A stretch of DNA of 64,000 bases from Stomatobaculum sp. F0698 (GTDB lineage Bacteria > Bacillota > Clostridia > Lachnospirales > Lachnospiraceae). Each line of letters starts with the position of its first letter. Position 1 is the stretch's first letter. The DNA lies in contig NZ_CP130060.1 of assembly GCF_030644385.1 (NCBI RefSeq), positions 868,001-932,000 on the forward strand. The letters run 5' to 3'. A program made the translations under genes and the position numbers. The notes under the pieces are model-generated. The model was given only the letters and a program-made list of their open reading frames with translations, was not told the DNA's origin and searched no databases. Shown one piece after another: positions 54,243 to 64,000 of this stretch.

Positions 54243-55124
54243 ATGAAATTTTTGTCTTATTTTCTCAGCGGCATCAGTTTGGGATCCATCTATGCCATCA
54301 TTGCCCTGGGATACACAATGGTCTACGGCATCGCGAAGATGTTGAACTTTGCGCACGGTGATATCATTATGGTCGGCGGCTATGTCGCATTTACGGCGAT
54401 GTCCGCGCTGAACCTACCGGCCTCCGTAGCCGTACTGCTCTCGGTGTTGTTTTGCACGGCACTCGGTGTGATCATCGAAGGTGTCGCCTACAAGCCGCTG
54501 CGCGGCGCGAACAGTCTTGCGGTCTTGATTACGGCAATCGGCGTATCGTATCTCTTACAAAACTTGGCCTTGCTCATCTTCGGTGCAAATCCGAAGAGCT
54601 TTCGCTCGGTGGTTCCGATTCAGTCGATGAGTTTCGCAAACGGGCAACTGGTCATATCCGGTGAGACCGTCGCTGCCATTGCCGCCTGCTTCCTTGTCAT
54701 GGTGGCGCTCACGACCTTTATCAACAAGACCCGCGCCGGTCAGGCCATGCTTGCGGTGGCGGAGGATAAGGGCGCTGCAACGCTGATGGGCATCAATGTC
54801 AACGCGACGGTCGCACTGACCTTTGCCATCGGCTCTGCGCTTGCCGCGCTTGCGGGTGTGCTGCTCTGCTCGGCTTACCCGACGCTGACGCCGACCACCG
54901 GCGCGATGCCCGGCATCAAAGCCTTTGTCGCCGCGGTCCTCGGCGGAATCGGTTCAATTCCCGGCGCGCTGATCGGCGGACTGCTGCTCGGTGTGCTTGA
55001 GAATCTATCGAAGGCCTATATCTCCTCCAAACTCTCGGATGCCATTGTTTTCTCGGTGCTCATTTTGGTTCTGGTGGTGCGGCCCACCGGCATACTCGGG
55101 AAAAAGATGAGAGAGAAGGTGTAA
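54243..55124 (+). CDS. livH: Branched-chain amino acid ABC transporter permease
   Basis: ATG 54243 after AAAGGAG; 293 residues, about eight membrane spans. GSIYAIIALGYTMVYGIAKMLNFAHGDI and a C-terminal AVLGGIGSIPGALIGG loop, the coupling segment, are typical of LivH, though each motif is given here only in part. Confidence 0.95.
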   Translation: MKFLSYFLSGISLGSIYAIIALGYTMVYGIAKMLNFAHGDIIMVGGYVAFTAMSALNLPASVAVLLSVLFCTALGVIIEGVAYKPLRGANSLAVLITAIGVSYLLQNLALLIFGANPKSFRSVVPIQSMSFANGQLVISGETVAAIAACFLVMVALTTFINKTRAGQAMLAVAEDKGAATLMGINVNATVALTFAIGSALAALAGVLLCSAYPTLTPTTGAMPGIKAFVAAVLGGIGSIPGALIGGLLLGVLENLSKAYISSKLSDAIVFSVLILVLVVRPTGILGKKMREKV

Positions 55125-55125
55125 T

Positions 55126-56184
55126 ATGAACAGAAGCTCTGAAAAAAAAGCATTTATCAATGATTGCATCACCTATGCCCTTGTCGTCATCGCCTTTGTC
55201 ATCGTACAGCTTTTGGTGAACGGCGGCGCTGTGAGCTCCCTCTTTAAGGGACTGCTCGTGCCGCTCTGCACCTATGCGATACTTGCGGTCAGTCTGAATT
55301 TGGTGGTCGGCATCTCGGGCGAGCTGTCGCTTGGGCATGCGGGATTCATGTGTGTGGGCGCATTCAGTTCGGCCCTCTTTACGAATCTCATGGCCGGCAA
55401 ACTCCCGGGCGGGCTTGACTTTGCACTCGCCGTTTTAATCGGCGCTTCGGTTGCGGCTTTCTTCGGTTTTTTGATCGGTATACCGGTGCTTCGTCTTAAG
55501 GGCGATTACCTTGCGATCGTGACACTTGCGTTCGGTGAGATTGTCAAAAATATCATCAACGCGCTTTATCTCGGTGTGGATGCGAAGGGCATTCATGTAT
55601 CGCTCAAAGATACGGCGGCATTAAAACTGGAGACCGGCGGCAAGATTCTCATTAAGGGGGCGCAGGGCATCACCGGAACGCCGCGGCTCTCGAGCTTTTT
55701 TGCCGGCATCGTCCTCTTGCTGATTTCGCTCGTTGTTGTGCAGAACTTGATTCGCTCCCGCACGGGACGCGCAATTATGGCCATTCGAGACAATGAAATC
55801 GCGGCGGAGTCGGTCGGTCTTCATGTGACCCGCTATAAGCTCCTCGCGTTTACGATTTCAGCGGCACTTGCGGGCGTCGGAGGTGTGCTCTATGCGCACA
55901 ATCTGAGTACCTTACAGGCACTGCCGAAGAATTTCGGCTATAATATGTCCATCGCAATTTTGGTCTTTGTCGTGATGGGCGGAATCGGCAATATGCGCGG
56001 CTCCGTCATTGCGGCGGTGGTCTTGACCGCGCTGCCGGAGTTGCTCCGCGGACTCAGTGATTTCCGCATGCTGATTTATGCGATTGTCCTGATTCTTATG
56101 ATGCTCTTTACCTCCGCCCCCGCGTTTATACAGTATCGAGAGCGAATTTTCTCCGGCATCCGCAAGCCCGAGAAACAGGCATAA
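55126..56184 (+). CDS. livM: Branched-chain amino acid ABC transporter permease
   Basis: The 352-residue protein has about nine membrane spans and LivM motifs: VGISGELSLGHAGFM, PVLRLKGDYLAIVTLAFGEI and VVMGGIGNMRGSVIAA. It pairs with LivH in the membrane. It starts 1 bp after livH; AGAGAAGG is a modest ribosome site. Confidence 0.95.
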   Translation: MNRSSEKKAFINDCITYALVVIAFVIVQLLVNGGAVSSLFKGLLVPLCTYAILAVSLNLVVGISGELSLGHAGFMCVGAFSSALFTNLMAGKLPGGLDFALAVLIGASVAAFFGFLIGIPVLRLKGDYLAIVTLAFGEIVKNIINALYLGVDAKGIHVSLKDTAALKLETGGKILIKGAQGITGTPRLSSFFAGIVLLLISLVVVQNLIRSRTGRAIMAIRDNEIAAESVGLHVTRYKLLAFTISAALAGVGGVLYAHNLSTLQALPKNFGYNMSIAILVFVVMGGIGNMRGSVIAAVVLTALPELLRGLSDFRMLIYAIVLILMMLFTSAPAFIQYRERIFSGIRKPEKQA

Positions 56185-56197
56185 AGGAGGAGAAGTT

Positions 56198-56956
<759 letters not shown>

Positions 56957-56965
56957 GGAGGACTT

Positions 56966-57679
56966 ATGGACGCATTGCTCAAGGTGAAGGACTTACATGT
57001 CTACTACGGAATGATTCATGCGATACGCGGTATCTCGTTTGAAGTGAATCGCGGTGAGATTGTGACGCTGATCGGCGCAAACGGCGCCGGAAAGACGACC
57101 ACGCTGCACACGATTACGGGGCTCTTGCCTTCGTCCGGCGGAGAGGTGATTTATAACGAGAAAAACATCACCCATGTTCCGGGATATCAGCTTGTTCGGC
57201 GCGGTCTCGCCCATGTTCCGGAGGGCAGAAGAGTCTTTTCCCAGCTCTCGGTCTTACAGAATCTGGAACTCGGTGCGTTTACGCGCCGCAGCAAGGAAGA
57301 GAAGGCAGAGACCCTAAAGGAAATTTATCGCCGCTTCCCGCGACTTGAGGAGAGAAAGAATCAGCTCGCGGGAACACTCTCGGGCGGTGAGCAGCAGATG
57401 CTCGCCATGGGACGCGCTCTCATGAGTAAGCCGGAGATGCTGGTGCTCGACGAGCCCTCGATGGGACTTTCGCCGATTTATGTGAATGAGATTTTTGATA
57501 TCATTAAGTCCATTCATGAGAGCGGAACCACGGTGCTTCTGGTCGAACAGAATGCGAAAAAGGCGCTCTCCATCGCAAACCGCGCCTATGTCCTGGAAAC
57601 GGGAACCATACGAATTTCCGGTACGGCGGAAGCGCTCTTAAACAATGCCGAAGTGAAGAGCGCTTATCTCAGCGAATAA
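56966..57679 (+). CDS. livF: Branched-chain amino acid ABC transporter ATP-binding protein
   Basis: The 237-residue protein has Walker A GANGAGKTTTLHTITG, the Q-loop region, LAHVPEGRRVFSQLSV, the signature LSGGEQQMLAMGRAL and Walker B MLVLDEPSMGLSP. It forms the ATPase heterodimer with LivG. AAGGAGG precedes the start. Confidence 0.97.
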   Translation: MDALLKVKDLHVYYGMIHAIRGISFEVNRGEIVTLIGANGAGKTTTLHTITGLLPSSGGEVIYNEKNITHVPGYQLVRRGLAHVPEGRRVFSQLSVLQNLELGAFTRRSKEEKAETLKEIYRRFPRLEERKNQLAGTLSGGEQQMLAMGRALMSKPEMLVLDEPSMGLSPIYVNEIFDIIKSIHESGTTVLLVEQNAKKALSIANRAYVLETGTIRISGTAEALLNNAEVKSAYLSE

Positions 57680-57692
57680 GGCAGATGGAGAT

Positions 57693-58184
57693 ATGAGCTT
57701 AACGAAGGTCAAGTTATTTTCGGACGGCGCCGCGCGCGGGAACCCGGAGGGACCGGCGGGCTACGGCACTATTTTGCAGGTAACGGACGGCAGCGGGAAG
57801 ATACACGAGAAAGAGCTCTCACAGGGCTTTCGAAAGAGCACAAATAACCGCATGGAGCTGCTCGGCTGCATTGCGGGATTTGAGGCACTGACACGCCCCT
57901 GTGAGGTGACGGTTTACTCGGATTCCCGCTATTTGGTCGATGCCTTTAATCAGCACTGGATCGACAGTTGGCAGAAAAAGAACTGGACGCGCGGTAAGAA
58001 TGAGCCGGTCAAGAATATAGATCTTTGGAAGCGCCTGTTAAAGGCAATGGCGCCTCACCGGGTAGAATTCTGTTGGGTCAAGGGGCATGCGGGGCATACC
58101 GAAAACGAGCGCTGTGACGCGCTCGCAACCGATGCCGCGGATCACCGCGCATTTGAGGAGGACAAGGTCGATGAGACGGCATGA
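57693..58184 (+). CDS. rnhA: Ribonuclease HI
   Basis: The 163-residue protein has all four acidic residues in place: LFSDGAARGNPEGP (Asp11), NNRMELLG, VYSDSRYLVDAF and NERCDALATDAA. The basic handle region WQKKNWTRGKNEPVKN matches E. coli-type RNase HI. It follows livF by 13 bp and may be read from the liv promoter. Confidence 0.96.
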   Translation: MSLTKVKLFSDGAARGNPEGPAGYGTILQVTDGSGKIHEKELSQGFRKSTNNRMELLGCIAGFEALTRPCEVTVYSDSRYLVDAFNQHWIDSWQKKNWTRGKNEPVKNIDLWKRLLKAMAPHRVEFCWVKGHAGHTENERCDALATDAADHRAFEEDKVDETA

Positions 58185-58671
58185 GAGATGGCGTCTTTTC
58201 GCAACTGTCCTCTTCTTTGGCATCCTGCTGACACTCCTCATCAATACCGTACTGAATGAAAAGCGGCGTCGCATTGCTGCGCGTGTTGCGCTGCAAGAAA
58301 GGGTACAGGGGGAAAACAGTCTGAAAGTGGGCTACGGCTATCGGGACTTTAAAAAGAAGTTCGAGGACACCGATCGTATTATTGCCCTGCTCCGGGAGAG
58401 AGAGAAGACCGAGAAGCGCGAGGCGGACAGTGAGCGCTTTGCGAGCGAAGAATTGCGCTACTGGGAGACACAGCTCAATGCGCTCTGTCAGGTTCTTCCT
58501 TATGTACTGAGCGATCAGGAAGCTGCGGCCTTTTTAAAAGATCAACAGGATTGGCGAAAAAAGCGCGGCACAGGGGAGAACAGAACGGTTCTTTCCGCAA
58601 AGGAGCAGGCGGAGAATACAAGAGCGCGGGCCTATGCGCTTTTGGAACAATATAAGGAGCGTCTGCGTTAG
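58171..58671 (+). CDS. Small membrane-anchored protein, DUF1311-like
   Basis: ATG 58171 follows GAGGAGGAC and overlaps rnhA by 14 bp; 166 residues. A basic start (RRHERWR) precedes one membrane span (LFATVLFFGILLTLLINTVL), then a charged coiled-coil-like part. The C-terminal ETQLNALCQVLPYVLSDQEA and FLKDQQDWRKKR order recalls DUF1311 (LprI-like) domains, whose roles vary. I am not certain of the family. Confidence 0.55.
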   Translation: MRRHERWRLFATVLFFGILLTLLINTVLNEKRRRIAARVALQERVQGENSLKVGYGYRDFKKKFEDTDRIIALLREREKTEKREADSERFASEELRYWETQLNALCQVLPYVLSDQEAAAFLKDQQDWRKKRGTGENRTVLSAKEQAENTRARAYALLEQYKERLR

Positions 58672-58689
58672 TGCCGCGTGTAAAGCGGA

Positions 58690-58718
58690 TTTACAGAACG
58701 GTGATTTACGGCTACAAT
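58690..58718 (+). promoter_or_regulatory. alaS promoter
   Basis: TTTACA (58690-58695), a 17-bp spacer and TACAAT (58713-58718), 46 bp before the start. The leader is too short for a T-box. Confidence 0.65.
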
Positions 58719-58764
58719 AGAAATTTAGGAAAATCATAAAATATCAAAACAGAGGGGCAGTGCA

Positions 58765-61434
58765 ATGATTGCAAAGAAATACGGAGTCAATGAGCTCCGC
58801 AAGATGTATCTTGAGTTCTTTCAGAGCAAGGGACATTTAATCATGAAGAGCTTCAGCCTGGTGCCGCACAACGACAATAGTCTGTTGCTCATCAATTCCG
58901 GTATGGCACCGTTAAAGCCGTATTTCACCGGCCAGGAGATTCCGCCCTGCCGCCGTGTGACAACGTGTCAGAAGTGTATTCGCACGGGTGATATCGACAA
59001 TGTCGGTAAGACCGCGCGCCACGGCACTTTTTTTGAGATGCTCGGTAACTTTTCCTTCGGCGATTACTTTAAGCGTGAGGCCATTCACTGGAGCTGGGAG
59101 TTCCTGACCGAGGTTGTGGGACTCGAGCCGGATCGTCTCTATCCCTCCGTCTATGAGGAAGATGACGAGGCCTTCGATATCTGGCGAGACGAGATCGGCA
59201 TCGCACCGGAGCGCATTTACCGCTTCGGCAAGGCGGACAATTTCTGGGAGCACGGTTCCGGTCCTTGCGGCCCCTGCTCGGAGATTTATTATGACCGCGG
59301 CGAAGCGTACGGAACCGGCCCCGAGGACGTGATGGGCGGCGAGGGCGACCGCTTCATGGAAGTCTGGAACAACGTGTTCAGTCAGTTCGATAACGACGGT
59401 CACGGTCACTACAGCGAACTCAAGCAGAAGAACATCGATACCGGCATGGGACTGGAGCGCCTTGCGGTTGTGGTCCAGGATGTCGAGTCCATCTTCGAAG
59501 TGGATACCATTCGCGCGCTGCTCGATGAGGCGGCGAAGCTTGCTTCGACCCGTTACCACGAGGATGAGAAGAAGGATGTTTCGCTGCGCGTGATTACCGA
59601 CCATGTGCGTTCCTGCACCTTCATGATTTCGGATGGCATCATGCCGAGCAACGAGGGCAGAGGCTATGTGCTCCGGAGACTCCTGCGCCGCGCGGCGCGC
59701 CACGGCAGACTCCTCGGCATTGAGGGGGCCTTCCTCGGCAAGCTTGCCGAGACCGTGATTGCCTCCTCGAAGGACGGCTATCCGGAGCTGGAAGAGAAGC
59801 GCGAAATGATTTTAAAGGTTCTGACCGAGGAAGAGGCGAAGTTTAACCGCACGATAGACCAGGGCCTTTCTATTCTCGCGGAGCTCGAGGAGACGCTATC
59901 CGCGGAGAAAAAGACCGAGCTCTCCGGCGAGGACGCGTTTAAGCTCTACGACACCTACGGCTTCCCGCTCGATTTGACGCGTGAAATTCTCGCAGAGCGC
60001 GGCTTCACGGTCGATGAGGCAGGCTTCCAGAAGGCGATGCAGGTACAGCGGGAGACTGCGCGGAAGGCGAGAAAAGCGACGAACTATATGGGTGAGGCGC
60101 AGACCGCTTACCAGCAGATTGATCCGACGCTCACGACCGAGTTCACCGGCTACGACAAGCTGACGGACGAGGGCAAGATTACGGCGATGGTCCGCATTCT
60201 CCCGGAGGAGAGCGAGGAGGATACAACGGCGCTTACCGAGGCGCTCGCAGAGGGCGATGAGGGCACGATTGTGACCGACAAGACGCCGTTCTATGCGACC
60301 ATGGGCGGCCAGCAGGGCGATACCGGCGTGATATCGGCGGGGGATAATCGCTTTGAAGTGCGCGAAACCATCCATTTAAAGGGCGGCAAGGTCGGTCACA
60401 CGGGTAAGGTACTCTCGGGCATGTTCCGTATCGGCGAGAGCGTGACCCTTGCGGTCGATGCCGCGAACCGCGACAATACGGCAAAGAACCACTCGGGCAC
60501 CCACCTGCTGCACGAAGCGCTTCGCGAAGTGCTCGGCAACCATGTGAACCAGGCGGGTAGCTTTGTGAGCGCGGACAGACTGCGCTTTGACTTTACGCAC
60601 TTCGCGGCGCTCACGCCCGAGGAAATCAAGAAGGTCGAGGAACTTGTGAACCGCGAGATCAAGGCGGGACACGCGGTTGAGACCAAGGTCATGGGCATCG
60701 AAGATGCCAAGAAGGCCGGCGCAAAGGCACTGTTTGGCGAAAAGTACGGCGATGAGGTCCGTGTGGTGCGCATGGGTGATTTCTCGACCGAGCTCTGCGG
60801 CGGTACCCACGTAAAGAATACGGAGAACATCGGCGCAATGAAGATTGTCTCCGAGACCGGCATTTCGGCGGGCGTGCGCCGCATCGAAGCGCTGACCGGC
60901 GATGCCTTGACCGCTTATTATGAAGCGGCGGTACAGGAGCTTGAGGAGCTCGCGGCGCAGTTAAAGACCAACCGTGCGGAACTGCCGCAGCGCGTCCTAC
61001 AGCTCCAGCATGAGCTCCGTGAGAGCGAGAAGGAGAACGAGAAGCTCCGCGCCGAGCTTGCGCGCAATGCGGCGGCAACTGCGGGCGAAGACATCCAGGA
61101 AGTGAAGGGTGTCAAACTTCTCACCACAGCACTCGCAAAGATTGAGATGAATGAGCTCCGTAATCTCGGCGACAGTCTGCTTCAGAAGACCGAGGGCGGC
61201 GTGGCCGTGCTTGCAAGTGCGGATGAGTCGCAGGTAAATCTCCTCGTGATGGTCGGTAAAGCGGCGGAAGAGAAGGGCGCCAATGCCGGAAAGCTCATTA
61301 AAGCCATTGCACCGCTAATCGGCGGCGGCGGCGGCGGCAGACCGAACATTGCGCAGGCGGGCGGCAAGAACCCCGCGGGCGTGCAGGCGGCGCTTGAAAA
61401 GGCGGCCGAAGCACTGGAAGAGGAACTGGCATAA
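58765..61434 (+). CDS. alaS: Alanine--tRNA ligase
   Basis: The 889-residue protein starts with the class II catalytic core (FFQSKGHLIMKSFSLVP, TTCQKCIRTGDIDNVG, HGSGPCGPCSEIYYD), then tRNA-binding helices. The editing domain has HSGTHLLHEAL and CGGTHVKNT zinc ligands, and the C-Ala domain ends in a Gly-rich GGGGGGRPNIAQAGG. It charges tRNA-Ala. AGAGGGGCAG supplies the ribosome site. Confidence 0.98.
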   Translation: MIAKKYGVNELRKMYLEFFQSKGHLIMKSFSLVPHNDNSLLLINSGMAPLKPYFTGQEIPPCRRVTTCQKCIRTGDIDNVGKTARHGTFFEMLGNFSFGDYFKREAIHWSWEFLTEVVGLEPDRLYPSVYEEDDEAFDIWRDEIGIAPERIYRFGKADNFWEHGSGPCGPCSEIYYDRGEAYGTGPEDVMGGEGDRFMEVWNNVFSQFDNDGHGHYSELKQKNIDTGMGLERLAVVVQDVESIFEVDTIRALLDEAAKLASTRYHEDEKKDVSLRVITDHVRSCTFMISDGIMPSNEGRGYVLRRLLRRAARHGRLLGIEGAFLGKLAETVIASSKDGYPELEEKREMILKVLTEEEAKFNRTIDQGLSILAELEETLSAEKKTELSGEDAFKLYDTYGFPLDLTREILAERGFTVDEAGFQKAMQVQRETARKARKATNYMGEAQTAYQQIDPTLTTEFTGYDKLTDEGKITAMVRILPEESEEDTTALTEALAEGDEGTIVTDKTPFYATMGGQQGDTGVISAGDNRFEVRETIHLKGGKVGHTGKVLSGMFRIGESVTLAVDAANRDNTAKNHSGTHLLHEALREVLGNHVNQAGSFVSADRLRFDFTHFAALTPEEIKKVEELVNREIKAGHAVETKVMGIEDAKKAGAKALFGEKYGDEVRVVRMGDFSTELCGGTHVKNTENIGAMKIVSETGISAGVRRIEALTGDALTAYYEAAVQELEELAAQLKTNRAELPQRVLQLQHELRESEKENEKLRAELARNAAATAGEDIQEVKGVKLLTTALAKIEMNELRNLGDSLLQKTEGGVAVLASADESQVNLLVMVGKAAEEKGANAGKLIKAIAPLIGGGGGGRPNIAQAGGKNPAGVQAALEKAAEALEEELA

Positions 61435-61469
61435 GAAGAGCGGCTTCTTTGGAATCCGTCTCGGAATAC

Positions 61470-61503
61470 AAAACGAGCTGTGCGTATGCACAGCTCGTTT
61501 TGC
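61470..61503 (+). terminator. alaS terminator
   Basis: A 14-bp stem AAAACGAGCTGTGC/GCACAGCTCGTTTT (61470-61483 / 61488-61501) has a GTAT loop. T4 is inside the stem and the tail is weak. Confidence 0.75.
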
Positions 61504-61753
61504 TTGCGCTTTACGGTGTGAGAGACGGTGCTGTAAGAGAAATTTGTACTATAAAATGCGCGTAATGTACCGGCGGTTCTGGAAGTTCGGCTCTCGAAAA
61601 GAAAAGAGAATATCGTGATTGCTGCAATACGGCGGCGATGAATACAAATTAAAAGCAAGACAGAAAGCGCTTTGGATTGTTAATTCAAACACAAAGATTA
61701 TGAAGCTATAATTAGCATATTCCTAAGAAACTTAAAAAAATCTTCATAAGCTC

Positions 61754-61782
61754 TTGCGTATAATTGATTTTTTGGGTAGAGT
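61754..61782 (+). promoter_or_regulatory. Possible promoter of the surface-protein gene
   Basis: TTGCGT (61754-61759), a 17-bp spacer and TAGAGT (61777-61782), about 50 bp before the start. A TATAAT at 61759-61764 is an alternative with no good -35. Confidence 0.4.
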
Positions 61783-61832
61783 ATAAGACAGTTAGAATTG
61801 AGAGCAATGTGGTTAATTATTAGGAGGAACGG

Positions 61833-64000
61833 TATGGTAAAACGTGGTAAGCAGTCAAAACGCTTGCTTGCGGTGATGCTCAGTGCTGCGATGGCGGTAT
61901 TGAACGTTTCGACCGCGGTGCCTGTCTATGCGGCCCCCTCGGCGGATGAATTTCGCGAGGACGCAGAACTTATCAACGACCTCGGACTTTTGAGGGGGGA
62001 GCAGAGAGAATTGCAGCAGAGGGGCACGGCAAGCCCTTCCGATGCAACGGCAGCTGCGGAGGCAAAGCAGGGAGAAAAGACAGCGGATATCCTTGTCGGT
62101 TCGAGCCGCTGGGGTACACCGTCCAACGCGGCAAAGGTACTCCGCACCGAATTAAACGGCGTTGAAATCGAAGTGACGGCTCCGGCCGGCGTTCTGCCGG
62201 AAGGCGCAAGACTCCGTGCAAGAGCACTGACTGCGGAAGAGGAGCAGGAAGCACTCGCAAAGATTGCGGCGCACGCGAGTGAGACAGGCAAGACCGCAAC
62301 GGCGCAGTTCCTTTGCGATCTCACGGTCTTAAACGCAGCGGGCGAAGAAATTCAGCCGGACAACACGAAGGGCAGTCTTGCGGTCTCCTTCCGTAACGTG
62401 AGCATTGTCTCCGCCGAGGTCTCGAAGACCGGAGAGGACAGTGAGGCACAGGACACGAACGTAGCGGTGCTTCACATCGATGAAGAGGCTTCGAAGGTGG
62501 ATACGCTGCGCACGGGTCTCGATGAGAATACACCGGTGCTGCAGGCGGCAGCAGAGCACTTCTCGCCCTTCGCGGTCGTCAACTATCAGACCGGAAACAC
62601 CCAGCTCGGTGCATCCTTTAAGCTTCTCGACTACGACGGCGATGCGACGCGTCAGACGTATAAGCTCAGCGATGTGACCGTGGTAGACGGCGCCGGCAAC
62701 GGCATCACCTCGATGAACTTCCAGGTCGACACGGGTAACATTATCGATATGCCTGTGAGCGGCACGGTGGTCGGCAGCAAGACCTACCAGAGCTTTACGG
62801 ATATTAATCCGGCGGGCAGCCACCTGTTCTACCAGTTCATTTTCCCGACCGCACTGACGGCGGCCGAGGCAAAGGATTTCATTGAACAGCAGATGAAGTT
62901 TAAGCTTGCGAGCCCGGGTGCAAACCAGCAGCTTAAGATTACGCTCGGAAACGGCCAGAACAACTTCCCGACCAACGCAACCATCAAGATTTCGAAGAAG
63001 ACCATTCCGAACCCGATGCCGAATGACAGCGCGGAACACTATTATATGTATGTGGAGCCGCAGCCTGCAGGCCTTGTGAGCTGGGCTGACAGTTACAACA
63101 CCGCAAAGCAGAGCTATCTGGACGGCATGCGAGGCTACCTGGTCACGATTACCTCCGCAGAAGAGGATCAGGTTCTCGACCAGATCACCTCGACGACCAC
63201 CGGCGCTTGGTCCGGCGGCGCGCGTTTTGAGGGCATCAACGACGCGACAAGTGTTCCGGCTTGGTCCGACAACTCGGTTGCGGGACGCACCGGTACCGTT
63301 TTCGCAAATCAGAACGTGAACGCATCTTCTACATCTACGCCGACGGCGGCGAGAACCTTCCGCTGGCAGAACGGACCGGAGTCTAATATCGATTACTTCG
63401 TACAGGGCAACGGCGGCGCGGCCCCCCTGGGTAACGGAACACCGCTCGTCACGCCTTATTCCGGCGGCAATCCGGCATACACGCACTTCCGCCCGACCGG
63501 CGAGCCGAATTCCGCAGCCGGACACGGCGTTGCGGTCAGCGGTTACGAGGGCGTCATGCAGGTACACAACGCGGGTTACTGGAACGACCTTCATAACCGC
63601 AGCGATTACACCGGCGGCGGTCTCGATGTCAAGGGCTACTACATCGAGTTCAGCGGATACAACAAGACCGGTGACACCGCGAATGAATCGGTGCCGCTGG
63701 TCACGGCGCACACCGCGACGGTTACGGTGGGAGGCCAGACCTACTACTTTAACAATGCGGACGATGCGATTGCGTTCTCTACGCAGAACGGCAATGCTTC
63801 GGTCAGCCTGATTGGCAACACGACACTCACGTCCAATGTTCCGGCAGGTGTTACGATTGACTTAAACGGTCACACGCTCACGGTTCCGGCGGGCAGTACG
63901 GTTGTGAACAACGGCACCATCAACGCGCCTGCGGGAAGCAGCTTTGTTGCGCAGGGTGCAAACGGCAACTTCAGCAATGCGGGCAACGGCGCGGTCAATG
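61833..64000 (+). CDS. Large secreted surface protein with a C-type-lectin-like domain (3' end beyond window)
   Basis: ATG 61833 follows TAGGAGGAACG and the frame stays open to the window end, over 722 codons. A basic, long signal peptide ends at VYAAP (about residue 34). Residues about 85-250 resemble the adhesin N-terminal module with VTAPAGVLPEGARLRARAL. Residues about 403-609 look like a C-type lectin fold: GYLVTITSAEEDQVLDQI, W-S-G-G, FRWQNGPES, HFRPTGEPNSAAGHG, YWNDL and GYYIEFSGY. A Gly/Asn/Thr-rich repeat-like region (LNGHTLTVPAGSTVVNNG) follows. A cell-wall anchor is expected downstream but not seen. Probably an adhesin; the ligand is unknown. Confidence 0.85.

Larger units (their letters stand above)
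61435..61832. other. Intergenic region between alaS and the surface-protein gene
   Basis: It holds the alaS terminator and a promoter; the AT-rich middle (about 61640-61790) has no credible gene. Confidence 0.5.

Noticed and set aside
58672..58764. T-box riboswitch before alaS
   Set aside because: The promoter leaves only about 40 nt of leader, with no specifier hairpin or T-box sequence.

Overview
The window is a gene-dense stretch of chromosome from an anaerobic, low-oxygen-tolerance Firmicute, most likely a member of the Lachnospiraceae. Reasons: a single-chain pyruvate:ferredoxin oxidoreductase, class II galT, pta/ackA, an EFR1-type flavodoxin-ferredoxin, PFL (UPF0210) plus ACT protein pair, CarD, YlxM-Ffh, RbgA and a long clostridial-type Prs, together with strong Shine-Dalgarno sites and TTGACA/TATAAT-like promoters, often with an extended TGn -10. 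Base composition looks moderately GC-rich. The genus cannot be fixed from the sequence alone. No phage, complete insertion sequence or CRISPR array is visible.

Layout. 1-6.3 kb: end of a DUF898-like membrane gene, a VanW-domain surface protein and nifJ/por (pyruvate to acetyl-CoA). 6.3-14.1 kb is the accessory region: a diverged ~90-bp direct repeat, an SOS-type Y-family polymerase with its YolD partner, a duplicated zinc-ribbon membrane protein, a separately promoted and terminated structured RNA in front of a 5-TM DMT permease, a PadR-controlled redox operon (FMN reductase-SCP2-membrane fusion), an EFR1 ferredoxin and a HicA/HicB toxin-antitoxin pair. 14.1-17.0 kb: tRNA-Leu(CAA), a lipoprotein and galT. 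17.4-24.9 kb: a zf-HC2 protein, polA, coaE, walJ-like, ACT, PFL, a membrane-anchored spermidine-synthase-like protein and tenA. 24.9-26.9 kb on the minus strand: carD-like gene and tmcAL.

27.0-29.5 kb: ackA, pta and rpmF. 29.6-38.6 kb is one long run: plsX, a divergent ACP, rnc, smc, ftsY, threonine ammonia-lyase and a ClC channel. 38.7-42.8 kb is the protein-export and ribosome block: ylxM, ffh, rpsP, khpA, rimM, trmD, rplS. 43.0-47.0 kb: lepB, rbgA, rnhB, yraN, pgeF and an HD hydrolase. 47.0-48.3 kb: prs on the minus strand. 48.4-52.8 kb: a DUF512 radical-SAM-like protein, der, plsY and gpsA. 53-57.7 kb: a complete branched-chain amino acid ABC transporter (livJHMGF), then rnhA, a small membrane protein and alaS. 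The window ends inside a large secreted surface protein carrying a C-type-lectin-like domain, which starts at 61833.

How it fits together: PFOR, Pta and AckA form the pyruvate-to-acetate ATP route. plsX, ACP, plsY and gpsA supply phospholipid precursors. ffh, ftsY, ylxM and lepB serve protein export. rimM, trmD, rbgA, der, rnc and the ribosomal protein genes serve translation. The most curious parts are regulatory: promoters embedded in inverted repeats or terminators (nifJ, hicAB, ylxM), a candidate leaderless ylxM mRNA, paired 33-bp-spaced PadR operator repeats, and the ~180-nt RNA upstream of the DMT permease.
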